This document shows positions 5,229 through 6,794 of a stretch of 6,794 nucleotides of DNA, one piece after another; the stretch's first letter is position 1, and the number at the start of each line of letters is the position of its first letter. The position numbers and the translations under genes are program-made. The notes under the pieces are model-generated. The model did no database searches, was not told where the DNA came from, and saw only the letters and a program-made list of their open reading frames with translations. The stretch is from DATKMG01 sp035541995 (GTDB lineage: Bacteria > Acidobacteriota > Terriglobia > Versatilivoradales > Versatilivoraceae). The stretch spans positions 1 through 6,794 of the forward strand of contig DATKMG010000434.1 of the NCBI GenBank assembly GCA_035541995.1, in the 5' to 3' direction.

Positions 5229-5253
5229 CAAAAAAAACCTAGACTCAGGTTCT
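5229..5253 (-). terminator. possible weak minus-strand terminator
   Basis: Read leftward, AACCT-GAGTCT-AGGTT forms a short hairpin followed by a run of T's (the A-run at 5230-5237 on the + strand). The stem is weak, with a further A-T and one G-U pair possible. It could stop antisense transcription from the right before the tRNA promoter, or it may be chance. Confidence 0.25.
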
Positions 5254-5383
5254 GGGCCTACGCCACTCCTGAATGCAACCACCGCTATTATTATCTTAAG
5301 GCTTTCAAGGTAAAATGTGGCGTCTGGAACCTGATGCTATCCAAGTTCTTAAGAAAAACAGTATTGGTAAGAGATTCATTGGC

Positions 5384-6794
5384 ATGTTAATCCCCAAGAA
5401 ACGGATAAGTGTCTTGCTTTTTCATTGTCTATTCCTATCTTGGTATCTCCCCGCAATTTTAAGCAAAGAATTGGATTCTTCCCAGTTCCAAAAACTCTGT
5501 GGCGAGGTTCAGAGTTTCAGCCGGAGTGAGGCCAAGAAGAAGAACCTGCTCTCGTTTTGTATGAGGACTAGGAACAAACAGCTTGCCGGGCTTGGTTTTT
5601 TCCTGCTGGGCTATGTGGAGTTTCAGAACGAACGTTTTGAAGAATCCAGCGCTTACTTGAACAAGGCTTCGGCATATAACGTCCCGATCGAAGATTATCT
5701 CCACTATTATCGAGCTGAATCTCTTCATCGAAGCCACCACCAAACGGAAGCCAAGCAGGAACTCAACGTATTTCTCTCCAGATATCCAGATAGCCCTTTT
5801 CGTAGTAAAGTGCTGGGATTATATCGGCAAACCTGCTTAGACAGTAATGATCCTCAAGCGGTCCTTGACTCCTTGAAATTCTCTGCCAACGTGGCTGAAG
5901 ATCCCGAAGCTCTGTACTTTGCTGCCTGCGCTCAAGACATTCTCGGGCAACCCAGCCTCGCTATCGAACATTTCCGGCGGCTTTATTTCTTGTTCCCACT
6001 ATCCATTAGGGCTGGCTCTGTTGCACAGAAGATCTCTTCCCTGAGTCGTCCTGATTTTGACCTCATGGTTGGAGTCCCTGACGAGTGGAAAGCTGCACGA
6101 ATCGAAAGGCTCTACCTGGCCAAGAAATACTCCGAAGCATTGAAGGACTTGCAGGCTGTCCTGCAATCGGATTCAAGCCTCGGCAGAACCCCGCAATATT
6201 TCCTTTGGGAAGGAATTTGCCTTTTCGGCACTGGTCGATACACTGAGGCCATCGAGCGCCTAAAGAGTATTCAGAATCTAAACTCGGATTTGCAGGCACA
6301 GGCCTGTTTTACGATCGCCGAGGCCTATCGCAAGATGGATAACGCGGAATCCTTCGGAAATGCGGTCGACGAACTAGGGGAGAAATACCCCGCCTCGAAG
6401 TGGTTCGAAGAATCTCTGTTCAGCCTGGGCAACTACAACTTAGTAAACCGGGATTTGAAGGGGGCCTTGGAAACCTATGAAAAACTCGTAGACAGTTTTC
6501 CGAACGGAAGTCATTCTGCTGATGCACACTGGAGGACGGGATGGCTATATTATCGGCGTAATGAATACGGTCGAGCCCTCGAGAAGTTCCTTGAGCATCC
6601 GCTTCGCTTTAGTGAGTCCCCACACATTACCAGTGCGATTTATTGGGCAGCACGATGCAAGGAAAAGCTCGGCCAAATTGATGATGCGATCCCTATTTAT
6701 TATCAGCTTCAGCGCCGCAGTCCAAACAGCTATTACGGCCAACTAGCGAAAAAGCGCCTTCCCCAGGGAATGACTGCCATGGCTCAGCATGTGT
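5384..6794 (+). CDS. TPR-like periplasmic protein, probable soluble lytic transglycosylase N-terminus (partial)
   Basis: The frame is open to the right edge, with 470 codons visible and no stop. From ATG 5384 the protein begins MLIPKKRISVLLFHCLFLSWYLPAI (by position 1-25), a good Sec signal peptide with cleavage somewhere near residues 24-28. An upstream in-frame ATG at 5315 has AAGG four bases before it, but would place 23 residues in front of the signal. The rest is a chain of paired helices of TPR type, for example 125-140 (ELNVFLSRYPDSPF), 243-262, 283-296 (GRYTEAIERLKSI), 356-374 (DLKGALETYEKLVDSFPNG) and 429-447. SPNSYYGQLAKKRL (446-459) closely matches the pattern just before the catalytic domain of Slt70-like lytic transglycosylases, which cleave peptidoglycan to 1,6-anhydro-muropeptides. 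The catalytic SLT domain would lie beyond the window, so the enzyme call is inference. Otherwise it could be a BamD/YbgF-like TPR lipoprotein relative, though no lipobox is seen. Confidence 0.8.
   Translation, partial: MLIPKKRISVLLFHCLFLSWYLPAILSKELDSSQFQKLCGEVQSFSRSEAKKKNLLSFCMRTRNKQLAGLGFFLLGYVEFQNERFEESSAYLNKASAYNVPIEDYLHYYRAESLHRSHHQTEAKQELNVFLSRYPDSPFRSKVLGLYRQTCLDSNDPQAVLDSLKFSANVAEDPEALYFAACAQDILGQPSLAIEHFRRLYFLFPLSIRAGSVAQKISSLSRPDFDLMVGVPDEWKAARIERLYLAKKYSEALKDLQAVLQSDSSLGRTPQYFLWEGICLFGTGRYTEAIERLKSIQNLNSDLQAQACFTIAEAYRKMDNAESFGNAVDELGEKYPASKWFEESLFSLGNYNLVNRDLKGALETYEKLVDSFPNGSHSADAHWRTGWLYYRRNEYGRALEKFLEHPLRFSESPHITSAIYWAARCKEKLGQIDDAIPIYYQLQRRSPNSYYGQLAKKRLPQGMTAMAQHV

Noticed and set aside
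5181..5390. 69-codon + strand frame in the leader of the transglycosylase-like gene
   Set aside because: It ends just inside the next gene, has no family resemblance and no good ribosome binding site; more likely leader sequence.

Overview
The window reads as chromosomal DNA of moderate GC content from a Gram-negative (diderm) bacterium. The diderm call rests on a fragment of an MCE/MlaD-type lipid-transport protein, a secreted M48 zinc protease of the BepA/YfgC kind and the N-terminal part of what looks like a Slt-type murein transglycosylase. Two DUF507 proteins and a duplicated PTLKRRT tail on the protease would fit Acidobacteriota or a Desulfobacterota-like lineage. That placement is a weak inference from family distribution. 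I see no insertion sequence, phage gene, CRISPR array or rRNA.

Left part (1-2576, + strand): the end of an MCE-family protein, greA, and a CDP-alcohol phosphatidyltransferase that resembles phosphatidylinositol-phosphate synthases. greA and the phosphatidyltransferase are 3 bases apart and are very probably one transcription unit. After about 220 bases comes a class I SAM-dependent methyltransferase with an unusual basic C-terminal tail ending in an AT-hook-like motif.

Middle (2577-4334): a small uncharacterised gene on the minus strand converges on the methyltransferase. It is followed by about 350 bases without a convincing gene. Then comes a secreted M48 metalloprotease with a clear ribosome binding site and signal peptide, closed by a strong hairpin terminator that sits between convergent genes.

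Right part (4335-5137, - strand): a good sigma70-type promoter reads leftward into tRNA-Val(UAC), tRNA-Asp(GUC) and two tandem DUF507 genes. There is no visible terminator between the tRNAs and the protein genes, and neither DUF507 gene has a clear Shine-Dalgarno sequence. Diverging from this unit, a long + strand frame starts near 5384 and runs off the right edge. It encodes a signal peptide and a TPR-like helical repeat region typical of soluble lytic transglycosylases.

Most of the window is envelope upkeep (lipid transport, phospholipid synthesis, periplasmic quality control, peptidoglycan turnover) mixed with core information-processing genes. The points most worth following are the AT-hook tail on the methyltransferase, the tRNA-DUF507 transcription unit, the duplicated tail motif on the protease and the small orphan gene at 2659-2880. 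I did not find a clearly new multi-gene system.
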